Assembly: GCA_017590115.1 (NCBI GenBank)
Contig: JAGGNK010009114.1
Coordinates: 20,483,747-20,547,746 of the forward strand
From: Montifringilla adamsi
Taxonomy: Eukaryota; Chordata; Aves; Passeriformes; Passeridae
DNA length: 64,000 nt
Direction of reading: 5' to 3'
In this document: piece by piece, positions 25,648 through 36,191 of the stretch
Numbering within the stretch: position 1 is the first letter of the stretch
Layout: every line of letters starts with the position of its first letter
The notes under the pieces: model-generated
What the model was told of the DNA's origin: nothing
What the model saw: the letters and a program-made list of their open reading frames with translations, nothing else
Database searches by the model: none
Program-made: the position numbers and the translations under genes

Positions 25648-28579
25648 CATTTTAAGTTAGGTAACCATAGATGTTTCCTGCTTACACAAGTAAATGTCTT
25701 CAGTGTCTAATTCTCTCTCTAATTTAGTGTCTGATTCTCACTTGGACTGAAGGATGGATGCAGATGTAACTGTCAGCAGCAGTAAGTGGAGGAACAAATG
25801 TAAAGCATCCTGGGTTCTCTTTGATGAATGTTTGTGCACCCCAGATTATTATTTTGGTGCTACTTTTCTTTCAGTGTTATTTGTTAAGACTCTATCAAGT
25901 CCTATGGTCCAATCCTGCAGCCCCCCTGCAGGCAGCAGTTGTGTCTGCAGAGTGAAGAGTTCAGAGAGAACCTGAGGAGGGCAGACACCCCACGTTTGGA
26001 GCTGGGATATATAGAAACCATCATCTTTCAGCAAGAATGGCAACTTCACAAAAACAGCCCATGGGTGAGTATCTACCTGCATCTCGGGCTTCTCCTCACT
26101 CTGTGCCTGCCATGCTGTACAAAAAGACATTTACTTCCAAAAGTGAAAGACAAGACCTGCAGGCAGCTGTGGAAGAGACCTGCCTTCTTCTCTGCATTGA
26201 AATTTATCCTTTTAACTATTTTGAGTTCCTGTCTCATAAAATAATCACACAAGAATGTTCAGAAGCTAGCATAACTGGTATAACAGAATCTGGTGTACTT
26301 TAAAATCAATTTGGAAATTAAATTTGGTCCAGTAGTTTCAAAACAGAGCCATTCTTCATTAACTTGTTTTTCTCTAACAAAATAATTTTTCTGTGTGTTT
26401 CACATGGTTTTCAATTTTCTTTTGGCACACACTCATCATTCCTTGCAATGAGGAAAGCACAGAGGAAGGAAGAGTGAGGACAGAAAACATCTGCTTAGAA
26501 TAAAGGAGAAAAAAAAAGGCCCAACACTTTGACTATTAAGACTTCATGTTTTCAAAGTAAAGGGAATAAAAGCTATGTGTGAAAAGCTTCTGACATTGGT
26601 GCATTCATAAAATGTTTGATCGTAGTTATTGCCAGAACCTTCCAATAATAACTACCTATACAGCACCTCTGAAAATCCCTGTTCTGAGTCAGGGTGAAAT
26701 TTATCTCACAGGCTACTTTCCCCCTTGTGTTTGTAAGGAGGACTCCTACATGATTGTATATGGACACTTGACTTCTGTAGCACCTGGTAATTATCACAAC
26801 AGTAACTTGGAGTGTATTTATTATCAACCTTATGCAACATTTAAGTTCACACCTTCAAAGGAAGCTGGACTTAGATTTTTAAAGAAATCCCACAAAACCA
26901 AATCTAATCCCAGTATATTTGTGGATGAAAATATGCTAAAGGCAGTAATGTTTCAGCATTTCTCTGAAAAGGCTTTGTTCTTCCATTTAAACGAGAAAAG
27001 AAGGAACATTTGAGGCAAGTATTCTTCACAACAACAGCAACAAAGTTGGTTTTGAAATATCCTACTCTGTGTTGGAAGAGTTATGATGGAGGATTTACTG
27101 CCAGCTTTTCTATTCACCCATATTCTTCATCTGTGCAGGGGATTTCATCTGTGCAATCTGTGGTGTCAGTAGAAATGCAGGTTTGAGCCCAACAATACCC
27201 AGATTAACACCTAAAGATGACACCTGGAGCCTTTTCTAAGAAGCGTCATTGCTTTTCTAGAAATGTGAGGGTTTTTTCTGCCTAAATTGACACTGAAAAT
27301 TTAGTTGGGGTGGGGAAGGCAAAAACTTTGAAGCAGCTGTAAAACTGATAACCGTAAGGATCCACTTTAGCCCTTAGGATGCACTGTACTGAGCACACTT
27401 TAAAAGTTTTATTTCTGCCACTCTGTGAATGGAGACAACGAGATGAATCCATAAAAACAAATGTGTGGACAAACCTTTTCTTTACTTTTCTTACACTTGG
27501 TGGTCTGACATCTGAGAGACATGGGAAATTATTTCCATATAATAGAGAAGATGTGCATGGAGTTCCCTGGCACATGACCTGGAGGTTTCCCTGTCACTGG
27601 GTAGAGTTTTCCAGGGAGCAGCTGTTGCACCACAGAACTGGGTCATGAAGTATTCCTCCTGCCCCAATTATCTTCTCTCTGGAGAAAAGTCTGAGGATGC
27701 CACCAAGAGCCAGAGTGACCCTCAAATTACAGGGCTCGGGTTTTTTAACATCCCAGGAGGACTTTTGTCATACCTACAGCAGAATTATCATCTTGAACAA
27801 TCGTTAGAAACACAGCAGCTGAAGGCAGCAGTGGTTACAGGCCAGGAATCCAGGGATCAGAGGCAGCTCTACAAACTTACCATGATTCCCAAGTGTGCGC
27901 CCAAAAGAGAATTAAGCTGCTGACTCCTTCTCTTTTGGAGGTTTTCTGACAAAAGGGATTTACAGCAATCTCAGGTACAGTATAAGAACCACTCAGCATG
28001 ATTGTATCCTTGTTTTTAGGCTTCGGAGACAATGTCTCAAGGGTTGTTCCATGTTGCTGAGCCACAAGCAGCCTCTGACAAGGCAGTCAGTTCAGTCAAA
28101 ACTCATAATTTTCTGCTCTGAACAGGAATTAAAGATTAAGCAGTTGGTTGATTTCTTTCTCTGTGGCTTGGAGACCTCATGCTGAGATGACCCCATTGGT
28201 AAAATCTTGCACTCAGATCATTCAAACAAGTGACACACCCAAGCCACTGTTTCCTTTGAGTTCCCAAGCTCCCTGACAGGGGTAAGTGGTGGATTGCTCT
28301 CCAGCCTGGTCCCTTTCTTATCTCATTCCATCTTTGCTCCTGTGAATGAAATCCATATGCAGGTGAGAGCTGAATCCAAGCTCCTTGTCATGACCCAAAT
28401 CACACTCGTGCTCCCAAGCAAGTTCACTGCTTCATTCTGCTCCAAATTTCAACCTTCCCCATAAAGCACCTTCACTTAGGGTAATCAGACTGCATTTGCA
28501 AGCCATTAGAAAGGTCAGTGACACATATTAAAAAAGATATTTTTGAAGTCTGGCTCCACACTTTATCTCTTGAAATTCC
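25648..28579. other. Unique noncoding sequence
   Basis: The longest open frame (133 codons, 26612-27013, plus) has no domain I recognise, no nearby matching splice structure and AT-rich codon use like its surroundings. I do not call it a gene. No repeats are recognised apart from short A runs near 26510. Confidence 0.5.
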
Positions 28580-28645
28580 CTTCATGGCTTTCTATGGGTC
28601 GAATCAAACTCCCATTGATTTCCTCAGGAATTGGATCAGGCCTTC
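28580..28645. repeat. Old palindromic interspersed repeat, copy 2
   Basis: The right part reads 'caaactcccattgatttc', then 'ggaattggatcaggcc'. It resembles a widespread reptile and bird repeat that I remember as 'aaactcccattgacttcaatggga' followed by 'ggatcaggcc'. The left part ('cttcatggctttctatggg') is a weak form of the other arm. Degraded copy, family name not assigned. Confidence 0.5.
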
Positions 28646-28884
28646 TGTGGTGCTTGCCAAAACAAAAAAGCAGAATGCAGTAAATGTATGCATCGGGAGA
28701 GCTCAAATAAAAGCTAGCTAGATGAAAATATGGTTCTACTCTGAAGACTGTCTCTGTCAGTGTGGTTGTGCCTTTCCTTAGCTGACTGTTAATCACTTCC
28801 TTATTATCAGCGCCAAGTTTAATATTTTAAAATTTGGACTTTTTTCATGTGCTATAACCCTGTAAAATCGGCCTGGGATTAGGA

Positions 28885-28985
28885 GAGGAAGCAGGGTCTT
28901 GTGGTTAAGACAATGGACTATCATTCATTCCCATTTCTGCCACAAACACCCACCACTGACCTTCAGCAAGCTGCTAAGGGACTGA
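28885..28985 (+). repeat. Ancient MIR-like SINE fragment, 5' half
   Basis: The blocks follow the MIR 5' half in order: 'gcagggtcttgtggttaaga' (MIR: agcatagtggttaagagc), 'caatggact' (MIR: acggactct), 'cccatttctgccac' (MIR: ccggctctgccac) and 'tgaccttcagcaagctgct' (MIR: tgaccttgggcaagttact). This is the clearest MIR 5' match in the window. The 3' half is not recognisable beyond 28985. Confidence 0.65.
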
Positions 28986-31420
28986 TCCTCAAAAGCACTC
29001 ATCTTTGGCCTGACTTTGCTTCCTAGGAGCTAAGTGGAAACAGAAATTTACATTAATGAGAAGAGAGATAGGCAACCTAACTGTCACAGAATAAACTGTT
29101 TTTCTTCCTAATTTCCTTCCATTTTAGTAGTATTAATCCTTACACATCAAATCCTTCAAAAGTGGAACCTTCAGCATGAAAAGACACTCCTACACAGCGA
29201 TTGTGCCATATCTGGTCTAATAAAAGTTCAATCTTTATTGATGGAGTTCTCAAGCTGACACCAGAGCAAGGGTCCACCTTGACTGTAATTTTGCTTCTGA
29301 TTCTCTCTAGATTATGAAATTCAGACACAAACATAATAATGGAGCATGTTAAGAGAGGTCCTTCCCCAAAACCTTTATCAATATATTAGTTAAGAAATTA
29401 TTATAATCATCATAATGAAAGTCAAGAAATAATTTAGTGTAATGCCAAAAATGTCATCTAGCTTACGTGTTCCTGTCTATGTTAGGAGGAAAAAAAGGTG
29501 GTTTTTATTATATGGCTAAACACACACGTGCTAAATAAGTTATAATTTTCCAGCCATATATGAACTTTAGTAAAATATTGAGGAGTTAATATACTCCAAC
29601 TATATCCTGCAGTCCCACTAGTTTATCCATGGATAAATGACTTATTTTCTTAGCAAAAACATTTCTTCTTTCCCTTTTCCCCAGTTTCATCTAGATAGCT
29701 GTAAGGGCTTTTGGGGAGGTGACTAGTTTTCTGTCATTGTTCCTGCTAGGCTTCCCAGTGTGGTCCCTGATCCTGAAAGACATTTCCAGATGCAATTGCA
29801 GTCCAAACAAAGGGATGGTTACTCTGAATATATCCCACATAAAGCAATTATAAGAAAACCTTCTATCTAGGAGAGAGCACCATGGGCACTAGAAAAAGTG
29901 GATATGCTTCTGTTAAACCATCTTGGAAGAAATCCATTAAAAAAAATTAGATGTCTTTTTCTGTTTTAAGTTTACCAAGAATTGGAACTAAACACATGCC
30001 ATCTGAAGAAATCCCTTTCTCCCTCCAGCCATCACACTGAACTGAAATAAAACAGATGTGCTCAAATAAAAAAATCTGTGCTTACTTGTTAGTTTTTTCC
30101 TTACCCTTATTACCAACACATATGACTTGCACCAACACAGGTAAAAGCAAGAAATATTCTTCAGAAGTTTCCCGTTGCTGTATTCTGCCAGTACCTGCTG
30201 TGATTCCATTCCTACAAATAATGGGTTTCTTCTGTTATATCGTCAGATCCCAGCTGCACAAAAGCCAAACTCTAAACTCAGACATTCTTACAGATTTGAA
30301 AAAAAACACCCCTAAAAAACAAGCCCCTAAATCTGAAACAAACTCATACAAATTCAACTAGAGATGAATATTTTCACGATTTATGATCAGTTAATGATTA
30401 TTGCATGAAGGCAGAAACACAGTCCTTTAAAAATTATCAGTTTTGATATAGGCAAATAAAGTATTGTTTAAAACTTCATTCAAATATCTTTTCAGAAAGA
30501 AGTTTTCAGGATGGGGTTTCAAAGTTTCACTGTTACATTAAGAAAAATAAGTTGTTTGTAGAACACTGTGCAGTTCATAAGTTACCAGTTATAAACTAAT
30601 CCTCGATATCCAGTCCAAATCCTAAGGGAGGCTTCAAGGCAGCCACTTCTTTTTGGCAATACAGTGATGAAAGATATATTGTTGAAAACCATAAAGCCCT
30701 GGGAAAAATTTAGCAAACTATCTACATTGGAATGAAATGTTGAGAGCTTGGCTCATCAGCTGGGGCTTTCTGGAGAAGGAGGGGCTGCAAATATTTTTGT
30801 ACAGGTTAGCTAAACAGTCTTGAAAATAAAGTGCTGCACGTCAGTTATTAGAAAGATTTTCTTGTATATCACAGAGGTTTGCTTCCCAGGGATCTGCAGG
30901 TGAGGGTTAGGTGTGAAATTACTATAAACTGTCCTTTTGTAAATCCTTCAGAGACATTATCACCCCAAATAAAGATTACATTCAGGAAACATACCTATGG
31001 GTATAGATTTACAAATTCCAGAGAACTCCTCTTCACGAGGGCCTTTCACTTTCACACTTGTCTGTACACAAAGAGCTGTATGTGACACTGCACAAGCACC
31101 CACTGTCCCTTCCTGTGCCAGTCTGGGTGAGCACAGAGGAATATTGCTTTTCCAGAACACAGAGAATTAGCAGAGGATTGCACCAGAACCGGCTGCCTCT
31201 ACTCTCATTTGTTACCCAAGCAGAGCTCTGGCCAGAATAAAGCCTGCAGGGTTTAGTGGAGCAAGGTAGACGTGTCCTTCTGCATCAGCTGTAGGAGAAG
31301 CCAAGGCATTTTAATGACAGCATTTCAGTGGACACACAGGGCATTTTACAAACCAGTAAAAGCTTCCCAAACATGAAGAATGGTAGTAAAATAAAACTTT
31401 TGTACTAGATGAAAAAGTCT
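28986..31420. other. Unique noncoding sequence
   Basis: AT-rich unique DNA. No open frame above about 100 codons and no repeat, RNA or promoter signal that I can support. Confidence 0.55.
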
Positions 31421-31910
31421 TAATTGCCCTCTCTGATGCAAGGAAATAACTGTGAAAAACCTGTGACGCCCTTCATGCAGCCCAGGCCATGGAGTCATCA
31501 GGCCCTGAGCCAGCCCGAGCCTCTCTGCCAAAGCTTTGTACACCCACTCACTCACCCCATCAGCCTGTGGGACCACTGCCAAGGACTGTCCTTTGGAGGT
31601 GCAGAAGTGGTGTCCACAGTGCTGCTGGGAACAGCCAGGCACCCACTGCAGGGGCTGGGTCTCTGGAGAGCTCTCAGCACCAGAACACACACTCAGACCT
31701 CCCTGCCTGGGCTCATTCCACAAACACAGCCCTCCCTGCTGGCACATCCAGCAGCAGATGCACATGGACAGGCCCAGGGTGGCTGGCTGAGCTCTGGGGA
31801 CTTTATTTTCCAGCAGAGCAGACCAAGTCAACATGCCTTTGGTGAGGATGTTCTCACTGTGGCTGGAGGCTCCTGGGTGCTGCTATTATGTAAACAGTCA
31901 GATTAACTGA
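31421..31910. other. GC-rich, CpG-poor patch with antisense open frames
   Basis: Open frames of 162 codons (minus, 31834-31346) and of 160 and 118 codons (plus) lie on top of each other. No domain, signal peptide or conserved motif is visible in any. The patch is rich in CAG, CTG and CCA words but almost without CpG, and TA dinucleotides are rare, which explains the absence of stops. It may be a fossil repeat, a methylated and decayed GC-rich segment, or part of a noncoding RNA. Confidence 0.4.
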
Positions 31911-32152
31911 GATTGACTTTGCATAGGAATAATGGAAGTGACATGAAAATTTTGCCATGGTAACATCTCAGCTAGGCATCAGAGAGAAAGGAACCAAAGT
32001 CCTGGAGCTGAGGAGTCCCAGAAGCTGGACAAGCTGGAGTCAGATCTGAAGTTTATGGCAGTGTGGGTTCTGTGCACAACTTACTTAAAAGATTAATTAT
32101 TTTTAATTGCAGACTAATTAATGGAAAGACTTCAGAAAGCATTTGATATTTT
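31911..32152. other. Unique noncoding sequence
   Basis: Nothing identified. Confidence 0.5.
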
Positions 32153-32220
32153 TGGCAAAATCCTGGTTCCACTGAAGCCAATGACAAATTGCCCACGGGA
32201 CTTCAATGGGACCATGCTTT
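32153..32220. repeat. Old palindromic interspersed repeat, copy 3 (best preserved)
   Basis: This is the clearest copy of the family. It has 'ggcaaaatcctgg', 'ccactgaagccaatgacaaa', then the second arm 'cccacgggacttcaatggga'. Each arm contains a form of 'gaagtcaatgg' or its complement, so the element can pair with itself. I recall the pattern as common in turtle and crocodile genomes and as rare, diverged copies in birds. That is memory, not a search. Confidence 0.6.
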
Positions 32221-34361
32221 AAGACTTTGCTCCTCCCATCTCAAAAAAGTAGCCTTTTTGCCAACTTTGGGTTATTATTGAAAAGAGACATTATCAACAG
32301 AAGAATCTTCTGTTCATCAAATGATTGCGCTGAGTAAAGTCTGATATAGTTCAGTAGCCACATCCTTCTGAACATGTACTCAGTGGCAGTTTGAAACATA
32401 TGTTTTTTATAAATTTCTCATTCAGAAACAAAGACTGACAGTAAACCCCAAAAGCTTTGATATTTATATAAATTGCTAAATGGTTGCACTGGAAAGTACA
32501 TTTCAATTAATGTGTCACAGAGCATCACAGTTGTTTTAAAGTTTGCCGACCCAACAGCTTCTATAGCTCTGTGCAAGTAGCTTGGGTTTTCTCTAAATCT
32601 GTGATATGGAAAACAGTTTCCTTCCATGAGTGCTCTCCAACAAATGATTTTTTTTATTTAGGTCAGCTTATTTCCCTCAGATCCAGAACATGCAATAACA
32701 TTAGTATTATTTTCACCCTATTACCTATTTCAAAGATATGCCTATATTCCCTCTTGGGCTTTATGTGAGCCCTTTATTCCAGTAAAACCCTTTACTGAGA
32801 CTTTATAGAGATTAACTACTAACCAAACACAACTCTGCCCATTTGTGTGTTAGCTTTTTCCTTTCTTATGTACTCTGCTGCCGCCTCTAGGGCAACATTG
32901 TAAAACTAGGTTTTGTTCTACAGCAAGCAGAGATTAAAGTTACTTTCATACATCAAATAATGCTACAGGAGAAAAATTAGACACTGCTAGCTGGATTCTT
33001 TGCTGATTTGGGAAATTAAAATGTAAAAGTGATAACAACTATCAATTTCAGTTGAAAAACAGGTCTTCCTAGCAAAGACACAATTGTCCTATTTTAGTTC
33101 ACCGCCTTTCCTAGATTGAGTGAATCCATTCAGCTCTTGGTTCTGTGAACAAATAAGAAAAACATCTCTTTAAAACTGACCTAAATTTCAATTTTTCCAC
33201 AGATTCTAGAGTCAAGTACATTAGCAGGTATAAAATGCCCCTTAAATGTCAGAAACTGTCTGTGAGCTGGGAACCAGAAAATGCACTTTGGTTTCAAACC
33301 TTTTGCTCTTCAAGGAATACATCAAAGTGCATTGACCAGCTCACATCCCAAAGGGTGTTTATGCTCATGGAGAGATTACAGCTTATTTCATGATATTGAT
33401 TGCACTGGGCTGGGGGGTGGTAATCTCAGAGAGGAAGAATGGCTGTCCTTGAGCAGGAGCAAAACAGATTGTGTCACTCAGTGCTCCTGTCTCCAGCCTG
33501 CACAGGTGACCTGGAGCAGATCCTGATGGGCAGGGATCAGTGGTTAATATGTGCCTCTGCCAGTGTATCTTCGCTGGCAGATGTCAGTCATGCTGGTACT
33601 CGGGAGACCCAAGACAAAGAGAATTGGATAAACAATAAGGCAAAGCTATAGAAAGGTCAATCTGGACTCGGAATCAGCTAGCAGAGAGCTCATGTTACAC
33701 ATACAATTCTCATTTCTCTGCAGTATCGAATAAAATAACTATCACTCCTTAGAAAAGCCACTTTCTGCTTGAGATTGTCATCTCCTTGGCCCCTCTTGGC
33801 TGCGGAAGGGCTTCACTCGCCTGTTTGGCTGCTCTTGGCTAGTGGGACACGTCCAAGGCAATGTGACCTTTTTTCCCTGACTTAGAAGCAAGATGGATTT
33901 TACTTTCATATTATAATACATAATTAGCCAAATGATATACAAAATTCACTAAGAGGGAGAAAACCCCAACTGCTTACTGTTTTTTGTAGGCTTCTTATTC
34001 AAAGATGTAAATCTGCTAAATTCACAGTCATGAGAGAACTGACATTTCTGTCTCCCTTGCCCCAAAGTCCCAGCCAGCTACAACTCCTGCAGAACACCAT
34101 TACCATATTAATACACCTTATATTGACTCCTCATCAAAAAACAGCCACTAATTAATAAAATTGACTGAAATGGAAACACAGTTTCTCTCATCTACTCCTA
34201 CTTCACTCACTGGTCCCTCTGCCCTTCAGATGCTGACATTTTCCTGACTAAAGCTCACCCATGTCTCCATCAGTGCTCCTTGCAGCCCCTGTGAGCCCCT
34301 GCATGGGCTTCCTAATCTGCCTAAGGCTCTCAGCTGTTCTTCTTGTCCCGTGTACCTGCCC
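32221..34361. other. Unique noncoding sequence
   Basis: No gene recognised. At 33785-33845 the word 'ttggct' recurs several times in a short GC-richer stretch, which could be NFI half-sites or chance. Otherwise AT-rich unique DNA. Confidence 0.5.
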
Positions 34362-34544
34362 CTGCCACTTCTGTTCATTAGGTGCTGACATGTATTTTTT
34401 TTTAACTGTTGATCCTGTGTTTTAGCTGATCTCAGATTAGACTGTGGCCACTGCCACTTCTGTTCATTAGGTACTGACATGCATTTTTTTTTCTTTTAAC
34501 TGTTGATCCTGTGTTTTAGCTGATCTCAGATTAGACTGTGGCCA
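34362..34544 (+). repeat. Tandem duplication of an about 90-bp unit
   Basis: Copy 1 (34362-34450, 89 bp) and copy 2 (34451-34544, 94 bp) both start 'ctgccacttctgttcatta' and end 'ttagactgtggcca'. They differ by two substitutions (ggtgctgac versus ggtactgac; tgtatt versus tgcatt) and by length and interruption of an internal poly-T run. The low divergence shows a recent duplication. Confidence 0.95.
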
Positions 34545-35579
34545 AAATCTGCTGAAGGAATAGCATGGACGGATCCAAACCTCCATGATCCACAGGGTTT
34601 GGATCACTCTCTTGCTGACTCACAAGGGCAGCCTGCCTTGCTCATGTGGGAAACGAGTTAAAATATTGACCATCCCAACTAAAATGAAGGTCCCAGGGAA
34701 GACAGTGGGTGTTTTGGTTTTGAATTTGCTTAGGTCAAAATCCCATTCTCCTCAGCTTCCCACAGGCAAGCTGTACAGAAAGCAGGATTACTGAGTCGCT
34801 GCTGTAACTAGGATTTCCCCATGGAAAACAAATCATCTATTGAATCCAACTTCCCTCAACATTAAAAACAGACACATGTATAAATCATGTCAGCTGAAAC
34901 TGTGTGGAACACCTTCAACTTTTTTTTCTTTTTATCCAACAAATATTTCCTATGTACTTGGGTCTTATTTCATAAATGTTAATGCCCTTAATTTAAAACT
35001 GAATAAATAAATTGCAACCTTTGGAAAATGGTTATGGAAAGTTATTCCAGAACTTGATGTCTAGCAGTCACTCCACAATAAACCATTGCTTTTGGTGCTA
35101 TGTTTTGTTTCCTTTTTCATTATTATTTTATAGCAAGCAATTATTTCTGAATCATATGGAAAAAGTTTGATTAAAAGTATACTTATACAAATTAGTATAT
35201 TCCCAAATAATGACCCCTTTTGAATAGGGGCAGATCTATTTTGGCTTGGATGTTTTATTTTTTTATTTTATGTTAAAACTAAGGATTGTTCCTTCAGAGT
35301 TTTCCCATTACACTAAAACGTGATATATGAATAGTATGAAAAATGAAATCTAGAAGAAGCAGTTTAAGAAAAGGAAATCTCCATAGGAATCTGGATACAA
35401 ATCTACAATTGCTGTAAGTGATGATTCCAAACAAGCATTCCTCAACTGATAGACTTTGAAAAATATATTGGAGAAGATTCTCCTCTAAAAGTGTTTCATG
35501 CATGAAAAATAAATTTTCTCTCATTAAAAAGGATTTTAAAACCTAGGCTTTAGGCATATTCTTACGCTTTTACCTGGTT
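34545..35579. other. Unique noncoding sequence
   Basis: AT-rich unique DNA. No gene or repeat family recognised. Confidence 0.5.
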
Positions 35580-35599
35580 GTAATAATAATTATTATTAC
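35580..35599. repeat. Perfect 20-bp AT palindrome
   Basis: 'gtaataataattattattac' equals its own reverse complement over 20 bases. It joins (TAA)n to (TTA)n head to head. Probably a microsatellite by-product. Confidence 0.9.
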
Positions 35600-36178
35600 T
35601 CAGTTTTTATACATAGGCTTTAAAGAAACTTAATGTTATAAAGAAACTTAATATATATAGAAATAGAAATGCACAGTGAGAAAAAAGTCATCTCCAGCAC
35701 TATTCCCAAATCCATCACAGGAAAGAGCAACCCAATGGCCTCTTTCAACATGTGAAGAGGGAAAGATGTAGAGCAAGCAGAGGAGGCTAAAAGGAGCCAG
35801 GATTCTTTGGTCAGATTTTGTTCACTCATTTTTGAAATGGGAATAGAAACAACTTGCATCCCCTGAGTATTGCTAAAGACTTAATTACGGGTTTTTTTAA
35901 TGATGTTTCAATTATACTTGCATTAAATGGTAACTGCATATTGCCACACACACACAATTATTCATTTGTAGTCCAGTAACACATTTCCAGTGTAGTCTTA
36001 TCCTCTGAGAAATTACAGACCCCACCCTACAGAGATTACAAAAATAATAATAATTCATTATTGTTTAAAAGTAAGATAATCATATCTACCAGATGGGCAA
36101 TTTGTAGGAAGCTGTTTCTTGCTTTTGGTGCAGGAATAGCTGGATTGGTAAGGACACACATCCAGTTTGTGCCAGGTG
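35600..36178. other. Unique noncoding sequence
   Basis: A short near-duplication 'aaagaaacttaat' occurs at about 35623-35652. A short (CA)n run lies near 35946. Nothing else recognised. Confidence 0.5.
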
Positions 36179-36191
36179 CCAGTAGATGGAG
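36179..36191 (+). promoter_or_regulatory. Candidate CTCF site
   Basis: 'ccagtagatggag' fits the CTCF core consensus CCASYAGRKGGCR at 12 of 13 positions, the exception being A instead of C at position 12. No second site or flanking conservation can be assessed. A match of this quality is expected by chance now and then in 64 kb. Confidence 0.35.

Noticed and set aside
26612..27013. 133-codon open frame on the plus strand
   Set aside because: No domain or family recognised, composition equals that of the surroundings, no matching splice signals tied to it.
28590..28620. 'gggtcgaatc' that resembles a tRNA T-arm
   Set aside because: No other tRNA arm is present; the string belongs to the old palindromic repeat.
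31346..31906. Antisense pair of open frames of 162 and 160 codons
   Set aside because: Both strands and several phases are open at once, which points to composition. No motif in any frame.
33785..33845. Repeated 'ttggct' words as an NFI site cluster
   Set aside because: Half-sites of six bases in a GC-richer stretch are easily chance; spacing shows no pattern.
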